Below are positions 49,118-57,831 of a stretch of DNA of 64,000 nucleotides, in pieces. The notes beneath the pieces were generated by a model. The model made no database searches. It worked only from the letters and a program-made list of their open reading frames with translations, and was not told the DNA's origin. The translations under genes were made by a program, and so were the position numbers. The stretch's first letter is position 1. Every line of letters starts with the position of its first letter. The stretch lies in contig WGMI01000005.1 in NCBI GenBank assembly GCA_016125155.1, positions 1 to 64,000 on the forward strand, in the 5' to 3' direction. This stretch comes from a bacterium. GTDB lineage: Bacteria > Bacteroidota > Bacteroidia > Flavobacteriales > Schleiferiaceae.

Positions 49118-49447
49118 GACGACGCGTAAAAATAACCCCCCTTTCGGGCTGCGGTGGTCCAGTTCCCAGTTCATTTGTTCAAACAACCACCGGCACTCTC
49201 GTTCCATAAGGGTCTTGCCTCGGTATATCGCGCGATATTTATAAATCAGTCGCTTTTGGCGCAATTCTTCTCTGACGTAGTCGACGAAATCCTGACGGTC
49301 GTGCGCATCCGGGAGCAAACAAAGGAACTGGGTGAGCCAAAGGTGAAAATCCTGCAGCGCTTCAGATACGGGCGTTCCCATTCCTACTGCAGTGCACAAA
49401 CGCACACAGAGTTCGTGCACATCGGCTCTTCCGATGATTGCGTGCAT
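49115..49447 (-). CDS. Small protein of unknown function
   Basis: The 110-residue protein has no signal or membrane segment. It contains a helical N-terminal half (LQDFHLWLTQFLCLLPDAHD) and a basic, aromatic C-terminal half (QKRLIYKYRAIYRGKTLMERECRWL in part). No family is recognised. The ATG at 49447 is preceded by GAGAAAAGG, one of few Shine-Dalgarno-like sites here. It ends 10 nt before the next gene start. Confidence 0.55.
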   Translation of the reverse strand: MHAIIGRADVHELCVRLCTAVGMGTPVSEALQDFHLWLTQFLCLLPDAHDRQDFVDYVREELRQKRLIYKYRAIYRGKTLMERECRWLFEQMNWELDHRSPKGGLFLRVV

Positions 49448-49612
49448 GGCCTTTTCTCAGGTTAAGGCAGTCAAGCTAAGAAAAATCGCGCAGATTCAAG
49501 AAGGTTGTAAGAGAAATTCGGAAGATGTCGGGGTTTACCCTCCCCTTTACAGCCGCCACCATGCCATTAAAATACTGATCTTCAAATATTCAATTCCGAA
49601 TAATCAAAGTGC

Positions 49613-50812
49613 TCATGGCCGTTCTACCGAGGGCCCTTGGGAATCCAATCCCACATTTTCGACAATCTCCAACCCATACCCCTCTAACCCTACCCGTTTC
49701 ATGGGCCGATTGGTCAAAAGCCGGATTTTTCGAACCCCTAAATCGCGCAAAATCTGCGCGCCAATGCCAAAATCGCGGGCGTCGCGACCAAAGCTCCGAG
49801 TTTGGGCCGGAGCCCCTCCCTGGCTGAGCCAATCGATGCGCTCCAGCAACCGGGCGCGGGCATCGCCTGCATCAGGCTCGGACAATTGGTTGAGATAGAC
49901 CACTACCCCCTGTCCATTGTGGGCAATGCGCTCGAGCGCGCGCTCCAATCCTACGGAGGGTCGCTGCAGCAGCATCGACGGAAGATCCATCGAACCACTC
50001 GCGCTCACCATGCGCGTCAGAACGGGCTCCGAGGGGCCCCATTGACCGAGCGACAAAGCGATGTGCCATTGGTTGTTGGTGGTTTGCTCGTACAACCGAA
50101 GCGCAAACCGCGCACCCACATAGTCGAAATGGGTTTCGCGCAGCTTGTGGATGAGGGATTCGTGTTGCATGCGGTAGGCCACGAGGTCTTCGATGGACAC
50201 CACCTTGAGCCCGTGTACCGCCGCGATTTCGAGCAATTCGGGCAACCGCGCCATGGTGCCGTCTTCGTTCATGATTTCGACAATGACACCCGCCGGCTGA
50301 AGGCCTGCCAAACGCGCCAAATCGATGGCAGCTTCGGTATGGCCCGTCCTCCTCAGCACGCCCCCTTGGCGGGCACGAAGCGGAAAAATATGCCCCGGTC
50401 GCGCCAAATCGTCGGCCCGCGTGGTTGGATTGACCAATGCCCGGATGGTCTTGGCCCGGTCGGATGCACTGATGCCCGTAGTGACTCCCTGGCCCAGAAG
50501 ATCGACCGAAACGGTAAAAGCGGTTTGGTGCAATTCGGTATTGCGCTGGACCATGGGCGGCAAATCCAAGGCGTCGCAGCGGGCATCGGGCAGGGGCACG
50601 CAAATCAGCCCTCGACCCACCGTGGCCATAAAATTGATCTGCTCGGGGGTGATCAGCTCGGCAGCGGCCACCAAATCGCCCTCGTTTTCGCGGTCTTCGT
50701 CGTCCACCACCACGACCATACGGCCGTTTCGGATGTCTTCGATGGCTTCTTCAATGCGGTTGAGTGGGCTTTTCCCTTCGCGTGGGCTCCCAGTGGTGCG
50801 GACGACTTCCAT
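49613..50812 (-). CDS. ribB: RibBA-type protein: DHBP synthase with a degenerate GTP cyclohydrolase II domain
   Basis: The N-terminal ~205 residues are an intact 3,4-dihydroxy-2-butanone-4-phosphate synthase for riboflavin: metal site VVVVDDEDRENEGDLVAAAE, the HTEAAIDLARLAG helix and GVIVEIMNEDGTMARLPEL. The C-terminal part (~206-399) has the GTP cyclohydrolase II fold with ARDFGIGAQILRDLGVRKIRLLTN. However, the place where three zinc-binding Cys should stand (the SECLTGD / RCDCG motifs) reads SASGSMD and LLQRPSVG. GTP cyclohydrolase activity is therefore probably lost, so a separate RibA is expected elsewhere. The start overlaps the GT2 gene by 62 nt, with no convincing later start. Confidence 0.9.
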   Translation of the reverse strand: MEVVRTTGSPREGKSPLNRIEEAIEDIRNGRMVVVVDDEDRENEGDLVAAAELITPEQINFMATVGRGLICVPLPDARCDALDLPPMVQRNTELHQTAFTVSVDLLGQGVTTGISASDRAKTIRALVNPTTRADDLARPGHIFPLRARQGGVLRRTGHTEAAIDLARLAGLQPAGVIVEIMNEDGTMARLPELLEIAAVHGLKVVSIEDLVAYRMQHESLIHKLRETHFDYVGARFALRLYEQTTNNQWHIALSLGQWGPSEPVLTRMVSASGSMDLPSMLLQRPSVGLERALERIAHNGQGVVVYLNQLSEPDAGDARARLLERIDWLSQGGAPAQTRSFGRDARDFGIGAQILRDLGVRKIRLLTNRPMKRVGLEGYGLEIVENVGLDSQGPSVERP

Positions 50813-51926
50813 AGGACAAAATTAAGCCCTCAGTCAGGGCTAGGTTCATCAGAATAAAGTGGCGGATCGAACGAAAAAAAACGCGCCTCCTCAAGGGGCC
50901 CAAACTGAGCCCAACCAGGCAAAAACCCATCACAAACAAAGCCGAAGCCAAGGCGCTCCCGTTCCAGGCCCATCCCAACAACCCCAATCCCAGCCAAGCC
51001 ATCCAAACAGCGGTGCCCCAACGGAGGAATTTGTGGCTCAACAAGGCGTATCCCACGGGGAAGGGTCTTGTCCACAACAACGCACCGAAGCGAACCAGGT
51101 TTTGGCGGTTTCCCAAACCAATGCGCCTTTTTCGACGGTATTCGACCGCTTCGTCGGCGGCATCGCGCTCCCAGACTAAGGCCCGGGGCTCAAAGAGCAC
51201 CTTTCCGCCCGCTTCAATGATGTGCATGTTTTGATAAAAGTCGTCCACGGCGGTGCCCGGCGGGATCGGCCGGAAAGCGCTGCGCTTGATGAGCAAACAC
51301 CCCCCTTCTACACCGATTACTGCACCCCATCGCCGGCTTTCGGACTCTCGCAATCGATTTTCGAAGGCCAGATAGCGGGCCTCATCCAGCGCTATCCCCT
51401 TTTGAGACGCATCGAGGGCATCGGCAATACGCCCCCCAACGGCCGTTGCGTCGCGGTCTAGGGCACAACCCACCAAATGCCGGATGCACAAAGGATCGAA
51501 GCGAATGTTGGCATCGGTAAACAGGAGCCAATCGGCCTGGGATTCTGCTGCGAGGCGGTTGAGCATTTCGGCTTTGCCCAGTCGCTCTTTAGAACTCAGC
51601 ACCTTGACGCGCCCTGTGGTGCTCGCCCAGTGTTCGGCCAAAGGGACGGTATGGTCGGTAGACGCATCAGACCCCAGCCGTATTCTGAGTTTTTCCGCAG
51701 GGTAGTCATTCTCCAGGAGCGATTTCAAGGTCTCGTCCAGGACCGCTTCCTCGTTTCGGGCAGAGAGCACCACCTCTACCGCAGGCCATTCCGACTCTGA
51801 CCGCGCTTGAAAGGGTGGCTGTGCTGGAGAACGTCCGAATGCCCCCAAACTCCACGGGTAGAGCACATAGGGCTGAAGCAACAGCAACAGGGGGAGCAAA
51901 ACCCCGAAAGCCAGCCAAAGACTCAC
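50751..51926 (-). CDS. Membrane glycosyltransferase family 2
   Basis: The 391-residue GT-A enzyme has an N-terminal membrane helix (LAFGVLLPLLLLLQPYVLYPW), a catalytic domain with VEVVLSARNEEAVLDETLKSLL, LLFTDANIRFD (the metal-binding acidic site) and AVDDFYQNMHIIEAGGK, and C-terminal membrane helices (about 280-360). It resembles processive or N-glycan-type GT2 enzymes. It overlaps the GT4 stop by ATGA and ribB by 62 nt. Its acceptor is unknown. Confidence 0.87.
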   Translation of the reverse strand: MSLWLAFGVLLPLLLLLQPYVLYPWSLGAFGRSPAQPPFQARSESEWPAVEVVLSARNEEAVLDETLKSLLENDYPAEKLRIRLGSDASTDHTVPLAEHWASTTGRVKVLSSKERLGKAEMLNRLAAESQADWLLFTDANIRFDPLCIRHLVGCALDRDATAVGGRIADALDASQKGIALDEARYLAFENRLRESESRRWGAVIGVEGGCLLIKRSAFRPIPPGTAVDDFYQNMHIIEAGGKVLFEPRALVWERDAADEAVEYRRKRRIGLGNRQNLVRFGALLWTRPFPVGYALLSHKFLRWGTAVWMAWLGLGLLGWAWNGSALASALFVMGFCLVGLSLGPLRRRVFFRSIRHFILMNLALTEGLILSYGSRPHHWEPTRREKPTQPH

Positions 51927-53167
51927 GGCGAGGCGGGGTGAGGGTCCCTTGATTCCGAAGGAGATAGGGATTGATAGAAAGCGCGGAGTTCGCTCCCGAT
52001 GCGGTCGCGGTCAAAGCGATCCGAAACGAACGCGCGGGCTTCGTTCGATACCGATTCAGAAGCGGGGTGTTCGAGTAGGGTGCAGAGCTGCTTGACCCAG
52101 TCCTCGTCGGTCTCTGCCAACTGCACAAAAGCAGTAGAGCGGTCGAGTATGCCCTCGGCTCCCACCGACGTAGACAGCACGGGGCATCCGTGTGCAAGCG
52201 CTTCGATGATTTTGATGCGGATCCCACTGCCACTGGCAAAAGGGGCGAGGAGGACCCGGCTCTCGGCAAAAACCTGCCCTGCATCGGCCGGCTCAGAGAT
52301 CCGTTCAACCCCCGGAACCGATTGGAATCGCTCGGGAGCCCCCCGGCCTAAAATCCGAAAGCGGCGCTCGGGAAAGCGGCGGTGTACCTCAGGCCAGATC
52401 CGCTCCAAAAATCGATCGACGGCCTCGAGGTTGGGCAACCAGTCAAAACTGCCGACAAAGACGGGATCCCTGCTTCTAAGGTTTACTCCCGGTTCTTTGT
52501 TGGTGATTTCCGTCGCGATGCCGAACCCGGCGATGTGGGCATTTCCCGCATATCCCAAGGCCTGAAAACCCGCCAGATCGATCGGGCTGATGGGAACCAA
52601 GGCATCGCAGGCACGGGCCCCGTCGAGCTCCCATTTCTGGAGTTTTCCGGCCTCGCGCTCCAAATACCACCGTTTCAAACCCAGGCTGTTGGCGGCCATG
52701 CGCTCCCAGATGCGGTGCTCTAGGTTGTGGGCCCGGAACGCGATCCAGCCCTTGTGCAGGCCTCGGAGCACGGGCAACATTCCCAAGAGCGCGGCGCCCT
52801 CCAATTGAATCCCGTCGAAGGACTCGGATCGAAGCAAAACCTCTACCCGAACCCGAAGGGCTTCGGGGTGAAAACGACTTGTGAAATAGGACTCCTTGCG
52901 AAAGCACTGAACCGCAGCCCCTAAAGGTGTGGGGCGGGCATCTACACACAGGCATTCCAACCGAGCCTGCGGACTGAGAACCCCCATGGCCCGTCGAAAT
53001 TCGGCCTCGGCCCGTTCGGCCTCCACCCGGTGCTTGACGGGGTTCAGAGCCAACCACTGGACTTCCACCCCAGCCCGAACCAACCCTTCGAACAGAGCCG
53101 CCATGGCCTTGCTGCTGCCGTCGAGGGCCGGATAAGGCGACTTGTTTGAAAGGATCAATAGCCTCAT
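51923..53167 (-). CDS. Glycosyltransferase family 4
   Basis: The 414-residue GT-B enzyme starts MRLLILSNKSPYPALDGSSKAM. It has an acceptor-domain His in FRAHNLEHRIWERMA, and a donor domain with DPVFVGSFDWLPNLEAVDRFL and the site ASGSGIRIKIIEALAHGCPVL. The fold matches GT4 enzymes of surface-glycan assembly. The ATG at 53167 overlaps the LptFG stop by four bases. The frame is open far upstream to 54790, but that region is antisense-like sequence inside lptFG. Confidence 0.9.
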   Translation of the reverse strand: MRLLILSNKSPYPALDGSSKAMAALFEGLVRAGVEVQWLALNPVKHRVEAERAEAEFRRAMGVLSPQARLECLCVDARPTPLGAAVQCFRKESYFTSRFHPEALRVRVEVLLRSESFDGIQLEGAALLGMLPVLRGLHKGWIAFRAHNLEHRIWERMAANSLGLKRWYLEREAGKLQKWELDGARACDALVPISPIDLAGFQALGYAGNAHIAGFGIATEITNKEPGVNLRSRDPVFVGSFDWLPNLEAVDRFLERIWPEVHRRFPERRFRILGRGAPERFQSVPGVERISEPADAGQVFAESRVLLAPFASGSGIRIKIIEALAHGCPVLSTSVGAEGILDRSTAFVQLAETDEDWVKQLCTLLEHPASESVSNEARAFVSDRFDRDRIGSELRAFYQSLSPSESRDPHPASP

Positions 53168-54597
53168 TCCGATCGACTTGAGCGAAAGCGGCTGGCCAGC
53201 CATCGGAAGGGAGCTGTATAGCTGCGCACCGAGAACAAAGTGGAGTCGGTGGCCGATTTGTAGGTGAGAAAAATGCCGATGGGCAGCAAGATCAGGCCCG
53301 CTGTCCACATGGCGCGAAACGGGGTCCACACCAATTCCCGACCGAGCTTCTCCATGCTGTACGAGAGGGTGTGGTAGACGATAAAAATCAGTACCGAGAC
53401 CACCACGGGCAAACCAAGCCCTCCTTTGCGAATAATGGCCCCCAGCGGTGCCCCGATAAAAAAGAGGACCAATACGGCAAACGAAAGCGAAAACTTCTTG
53501 TGCCATTCGAGCCGAAAGCGCGCTATGACTTTTTGCCGCCAGTCGTATTCCTCCGCCAGTTGAGAAACATAGGCCTTTTGCGAACGGGCCAAACGCAAGG
53601 CATTGTCGGTGGCTCTTCTCTGCATGCTCTCGGGCAACCGGCTCAACAGCGGGATGTCCGGATCGGTCGGTACGTGGCCTTGAGCGACGGCTGTATCGAC
53701 TTCCCAGCGGTATTTGTTGGCCAAGGTCGATTCCATATGGATCTGCCGGGCCTTGAGGCTTTGGCGCATCGAATCGACCGATTCTTCCAACTGACGGATG
53801 TTCATCATGTTGAAACTCTTCTGATCGTTCTCCCGCAAGTCCCCGCTCTGGAACGAACTCAAATCGAAGCGAATTTCGGCCTCCTCGAAGCGCGAACGGG
53901 CAAAGGGATGACGCTGGCGTTCGGTGCGCTTGCTGGGCACGAGGTCTTCGTAGGTGGTGCCCCTGTGCAGAAACAAACTCAGATAGCGCTCGTCGGGCGA
54001 AAGATCCATGCGTCCCTCTTCGGCCACAATCAGTTTGCCCGAACCGCTTCGGGCGCTGTGGTCGTAGATGTAGATGTTGCGAATCAGCCGGTCGTCGGGT
54101 CCATACTTCTCTCCGATTTTCATGCTGTACCCCTCGATGCCCCCGTAAAACACGCCCTCCCGGATGTTGAGCGCTGGCTTTTTGGTGGCGATGTTCCGCA
54201 ACAGGGTTTCGCCCCTCAAATTGGCCACCGGGAGCACATAATTCGAAAAGAGAAAGGCCAAAATACACAGGGCCACGACCAACGCCATCAACGGCCGCAT
54301 GATGCGAAACAGCGACACCCCGGCGCTCTTCATGGCCGCGAGTTCGTTGTATTCGCCCAAATTTCCGAACGTCATCAAACTCGACAACAAGACGGATATG
54401 GGCAAAGCGAGGGGTACGACCCCAGCCGCGGTGTAAAACAACAGTTCGGCGATGTAGTACCACTCTACCCCCTTGCCGACCAAATCGTCGACATACATCC
54501 ATAAAAACTGCATGAGCAAAAAGAACACCATGACCACGAAGGTGGCGGTGAACGGCCCGCTGAAGGAGCGGATCATGTATTGGTGAAAGACCTTCAA
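53164..54597 (-). CDS. LptF/LptG-family LPS export permease
   Basis: The 477-residue YjgP/YjgQ-family protein has three N-terminal membrane helices (about 12-115), a long periplasmic beta-jellyroll-like domain with a helical insertion (~120-360), and three C-terminal helices (~375-465). LptF and LptG form the membrane part of the LptB2FG transporter that lifts LPS into the periplasmic bridge. A single sequence cannot separate F from G. It is coupled to lolA upstream and to the GT4 gene downstream by ATGA overlaps. Confidence 0.92.
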   Translation of the reverse strand: MKVFHQYMIRSFSGPFTATFVVMVFFLLMQFLWMYVDDLVGKGVEWYYIAELLFYTAAGVVPLALPISVLLSSLMTFGNLGEYNELAAMKSAGVSLFRIMRPLMALVVALCILAFLFSNYVLPVANLRGETLLRNIATKKPALNIREGVFYGGIEGYSMKIGEKYGPDDRLIRNIYIYDHSARSGSGKLIVAEEGRMDLSPDERYLSLFLHRGTTYEDLVPSKRTERQRHPFARSRFEEAEIRFDLSSFQSGDLRENDQKSFNMMNIRQLEESVDSMRQSLKARQIHMESTLANKYRWEVDTAVAQGHVPTDPDIPLLSRLPESMQRRATDNALRLARSQKAYVSQLAEEYDWRQKVIARFRLEWHKKFSLSFAVLVLFFIGAPLGAIIRKGGLGLPVVVSVLIFIVYHTLSYSMEKLGRELVWTPFRAMWTAGLILLPIGIFLTYKSATDSTLFSVRSYTAPFRWLASRFRSSRSE

Positions 54598-55253
54598 CGC
54601 GGGATGTAGTAACCCGGAAATTCCTTGGGGCTAAAGACAAAGCGCGAAGCCGGAAGGGTCGGGTTGAGCTGGATGGAATCCACCACAAAACGGGTAACCG
54701 TGCCGTTGGTTCCGGTCTGGGTGTAGCTATAAACCAGACCCGTTTTGACATCGATGCCCACCTGAATGCTCTGGATGTCTTCGCTGGCATTCGGCTTGAG
54801 GACGACGTACTCGATGGTCTTTCCGCCTATCGTCTCTTTTCCACCCAACTTGTAGCTGAACCCTTTGCGGTGCAGCTCGAGCAGGCGCAGGGGGGTCATG
54901 GCTTCGTTGCCCTGCCCGTCTTTGACAGGGTTTTTTTGAACCTCTTCGTCGGCGTGGAGGACGAGCCACACAAAGCTGCCATCGCAAATTTGTTCGGTAC
55001 CCATCAACTTGAGGCGATAGCGATCGCCCATGGTTTCGAGGGTCCCCTTTTCTTGCTGTTGAATGGGCGGCGATGTCCGCTTATTCTCCAGAGAATAGGT
55101 AAAGGCAATTTTCACGGTCTTGGCAGCCTTCAGCTGGGCGGATGCCTTTTCGAGCTTCTGTTTGGCGGCCTCAGTGGTTTGGGCTCCGAGGGTTCCCGAT
55201 CCAGTGAGGGCCCACAGGGCAAGGACCCATAGACCGGTGACAAAACGGTTCAT
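54594..55253 (-). CDS. lolA: Outer-membrane lipoprotein carrier LolA-like protein
   Basis: The 219-residue periplasmic protein has a signal peptide (about 1-24, ending LGAQ). A LolA-type half-barrel follows: VKIAFTYSLENK, GTLETMGDRYRLKLMGTEQICDG, FVWLVLHADEEVQKNP, and VDSIQLNPTLPASRFVFSPKEFPG at the C-terminus. LolA ferries lipoproteins from the inner to the outer membrane. In Bacteroidota it lies between ftsK and lptFG, as here. The gap to the ftsK stop is 11 bases. Confidence 0.87.
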   Translation of the reverse strand: MNRFVTGLWVLALWALTGSGTLGAQTTEAAKQKLEKASAQLKAAKTVKIAFTYSLENKRTSPPIQQQEKGTLETMGDRYRLKLMGTEQICDGSFVWLVLHADEEVQKNPVKDGQGNEAMTPLRLLELHRKGFSYKLGGKETIGGKTIEYVVLKPNASEDIQSIQVGIDVKTGLVYSYTQTGTNGTVTRFVVDSIQLNPTLPASRFVFSPKEFPGYYIPR

Positions 55254-55264
55254 AACAGACGATT

Positions 55265-57736
55265 TTAAGATCGGGAATTCAAAAGTTGTTCCAAAGAAAA
55301 CTCATCCGGAATCAGCACCTGTCTGGCTTTGCTCCCTTCAAAGGGACCGATGATGCCCGCGGCTTCGAGTTGATCCATGATGCGCCCAGCCCGACCATAG
55401 CCCAGCTTGAGTTTGCGTTGGAGCAAAGAGGTCGATCCTTGCTGGTGGATGACCACCACGCGCGCCGCTTCTTCAAACATCGAATCGCGCTCGGACCAAT
55501 CCATATCGCCCCCACCTCCTCCTTCTTCGCTTTCAAACTCCGGGAGTTGATACGCCGTCGGATATCCGCGCTGGCCGCCGATAAAACCCACCAGACGTTC
55601 GATTTCTGGGGTATCGACAAAAGCGCACTGGATGCGCACCGGCTCGCTTCCCAAGCTCAGGAGCATATCCCCTTTTCCGATGAGCCGCTCGGCTCCCCCG
55701 GCATCCAGAATGGTGCGGGAATCGATTTTCGAGGTGACCCGGAAGGCCAAACGGGCGGGGAAATTCGCCTTGATGATGCCCGTAATCACGTTGACCGAGG
55801 GTCGCTGGGTCGCGATGATCAGGTGGATTCCAATTGCCCGGGCCAACTGCGCCAGACGCGCAATCGGGGTTTCGACTTCCTTGCCCGCCGTCATGATGAG
55901 GTCGGCAAATTCGTCGACAACGAGGACGATGTAGGGCAAGAATCGGTGCCCCTCGTTCGGATTGAGCCTTCTTCCTACAAACTTGGCGTTGTACTCGACC
56001 AGGTTCCGCGCCTGAGCATTCTTGAGCAGTTCGTATCGGTTGTCCATCTCAACGCAGAGCGAATTGAGCGTGTACACGACTTTTTTGGTATCGGTGATGA
56101 TGGACTCGGCACTGTCCGGCAACGTGGCCAAATAATGCCGCTCGATGGCGTTGAACAGGGTGAGCTCGACCTTTTTGGGGTCGACCAACACAAACTTGAC
56201 CTGGGACGGATGCTTGCGGTAGAGTAGGGAGGTGAGAATGACGTTCAAGCCCACCGACTTCCCCTGTCCGGTGGCCCCTGCCATAAGCAGGTGGGGCATC
56301 TTGGTCAGGTCAGCCACGAAGGTTTCGTTGGATATGGTCTTGCCCAGCACCAAGGGCAATTCGGCTTCGCTCTGTTGAAACTTCTCCGAACTCAGCACCG
56401 AGCGCATCGAAACCATACTCGGTTTGGCGTTGGGCACTTCGATGCCAATGGTGCCCTTTCCCGGAATCGGCGCGATGATTCGGATCCCCTCGGCACTGAG
56501 GCTCAGGGCGATATCGTCTTCGAGGTTCTTGATTTTCGAGATGCGCACCCCAGGGGCGGGCACGATCTCGTACAAGGTGACCGTCGGACCGATGGTGGCT
56601 TTGATTTGCGCAATCTCGATGCTGTAGGTGCGCAGCGTATCGACGATGCGGTTTTTGTTGAGTTCGAGTTCTTCGGGATTGATGTGGATGTTGGTGCTGC
56701 CGTAGTCCTTCATCAAATCGAGACCGGGCATGCGATAGCCCGAGAGCTCGAGCTTGGGGTCGAATTCTCCGTGTTCGGCAATGAGTTTTCGGTAGGTCTC
56801 TTCGTCGAGCGACACTTCGTCTGAGACCGATTCTACGGTCATGGCCAAACCGTCCTCGCCCCCAATCACCATAGGCTCGGCGGGAGCCTGTTCGGAGGGC
56901 CGCGGTGGGAGATTCGGTGCTACGGGTGGTGGAGGGGCCTGTAATTCGGGGTCTGAAGGATCGGGACCCAGCGTAAACACCCGAATTTCTTCGGACTCCT
57001 GCGGTTTTTGCACGCTGAGGGGCGGGGATGCTACTGCGGGCTCCAAAGGAGGTTCCGGCGGGGTCGTCTCGGCGGGTTCAACCGCTCCATTCTTCGGTTC
57101 TACCGAAGCCCTGTTGGACTTGTTCGACCTCCAACGCGCCCACCATCCTTCCATCTGCTCGGGCGACCACCGAAAGTGGAAGGCCAAAAAGCCCACCCCC
57201 AACCCGAGGTGGATCAAACCGGCGCCAAAAACCCCGAGCCAATCCGAGGCCTTGCTCCAGAGCCCCCATCCCCCGGCACCGGACCATTGCGGAAAATCGG
57301 GACCGAGCACCATGGCCATCAGCACTGGGAACCATGCCATGGCGTACAGCGCATAGCGCACATGCTTGAACAACCCGCTTCGAAAGCGAAAGGCGACGGC
57401 CAATCCGAGCCGAATCAACACAAAAACCCAGGCAAAGGCACCGATGCCAAACAGTCCGTAGGCCAGACGGTGTGCGATGGCGGCCCCTACCTTTCCGAAT
57501 ACGTTGCGCACTTGAAACTCGGGGCTGTTGAGCAGGGTCCACACCCCCCCTTCCACCTCGCTTTGGTCGATTTTCCAATACGCGTAAAAAGACACCAAGG
57601 CGCCGAACAAAAAAAGACCGAGCAACACCAACACCCCGCCCAAGACTAGGTGTACTGTTCGGTCTTGGAGGATTTGAGAAGGAGAGACCGCTTTGCCCGA
57701 GGGCTTTGAAGTCGATTTTGATGTGCTTTTCGCCAT
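55265..57736 (-). CDS. ftsK: DNA translocase FtsK
   Basis: FtsK pumps DNA through the septum and activates dif recombination. The 823-residue protein has four or five N-terminal membrane helices (about 28-195), a Pro-rich linker (~215-320), and the RecA-type motor with Walker A AGATGQGKSVGLN (about 485) and Walker B VLVVDEFADLIM. The C-terminal winged-helix gamma domain has GYGRAGRIMDQLEAAGIIG. It is the first gene of the lolA-lptFG-GT-GT-ribB run. TATTTTTG about 16 nt before the ATG is the likely promoter box. Confidence 0.97.
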   Translation of the reverse strand: MAKSTSKSTSKPSGKAVSPSQILQDRTVHLVLGGVLVLLGLFLFGALVSFYAYWKIDQSEVEGGVWTLLNSPEFQVRNVFGKVGAAIAHRLAYGLFGIGAFAWVFVLIRLGLAVAFRFRSGLFKHVRYALYAMAWFPVLMAMVLGPDFPQWSGAGGWGLWSKASDWLGVFGAGLIHLGLGVGFLAFHFRWSPEQMEGWWARWRSNKSNRASVEPKNGAVEPAETTPPEPPLEPAVASPPLSVQKPQESEEIRVFTLGPDPSDPELQAPPPPVAPNLPPRPSEQAPAEPMVIGGEDGLAMTVESVSDEVSLDEETYRKLIAEHGEFDPKLELSGYRMPGLDLMKDYGSTNIHINPEELELNKNRIVDTLRTYSIEIAQIKATIGPTVTLYEIVPAPGVRISKIKNLEDDIALSLSAEGIRIIAPIPGKGTIGIEVPNAKPSMVSMRSVLSSEKFQQSEAELPLVLGKTISNETFVADLTKMPHLLMAGATGQGKSVGLNVILTSLLYRKHPSQVKFVLVDPKKVELTLFNAIERHYLATLPDSAESIITDTKKVVYTLNSLCVEMDNRYELLKNAQARNLVEYNAKFVGRRLNPNEGHRFLPYIVLVVDEFADLIMTAGKEVETPIARLAQLARAIGIHLIIATQRPSVNVITGIIKANFPARLAFRVTSKIDSRTILDAGGAERLIGKGDMLLSLGSEPVRIQCAFVDTPEIERLVGFIGGQRGYPTAYQLPEFESEEGGGGGDMDWSERDSMFEEAARVVVIHQQGSTSLLQRKLKLGYGRAGRIMDQLEAAGIIGPFEGSKARQVLIPDEFSLEQLLNSRS

Positions 57737-57752
57737 GCCCGTTTGGAGCCTT

Positions 57753-57760
57753 CAAAAATA
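57753..57760 (-). promoter_or_regulatory. -7 promoter box (TATTTTTG) of the ftsK operon
   Basis: An exact TAnnTTTG match on the minus strand, 16 nt before the ftsK ATG. It forms part of the T-rich tail of the upstream terminator, so terminator and promoter abut. Confidence 0.45.
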
Positions 57761-57805
57761 GAGAAAGGGCTGGGCGGAACCGTCTGCTCCGCTCAACCCT
57801 TTCGA
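57755..57805 (-). terminator. Terminator of the SRPBCC gene
   Basis: On the minus strand GAAAGGGTTGAGCGGA pairs with TTCCGCCCAGCCCTTTC (two mismatches, eight-base loop), followed by a T-rich TCTATTTTT. It lies 27 nt after the SRPBCC gene stop. Confidence 0.65.
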
Positions 57806-57831
57806 AAAAAACCCAAAAAATCTCTGGGGTT

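Noticed and set aside
53168-54790. N-terminal half of a 955-residue open frame ending at 51923
   Set aside because: It covers lptFG on the same strand in another frame, with unnatural composition; the GT4 protein begins at 53167.
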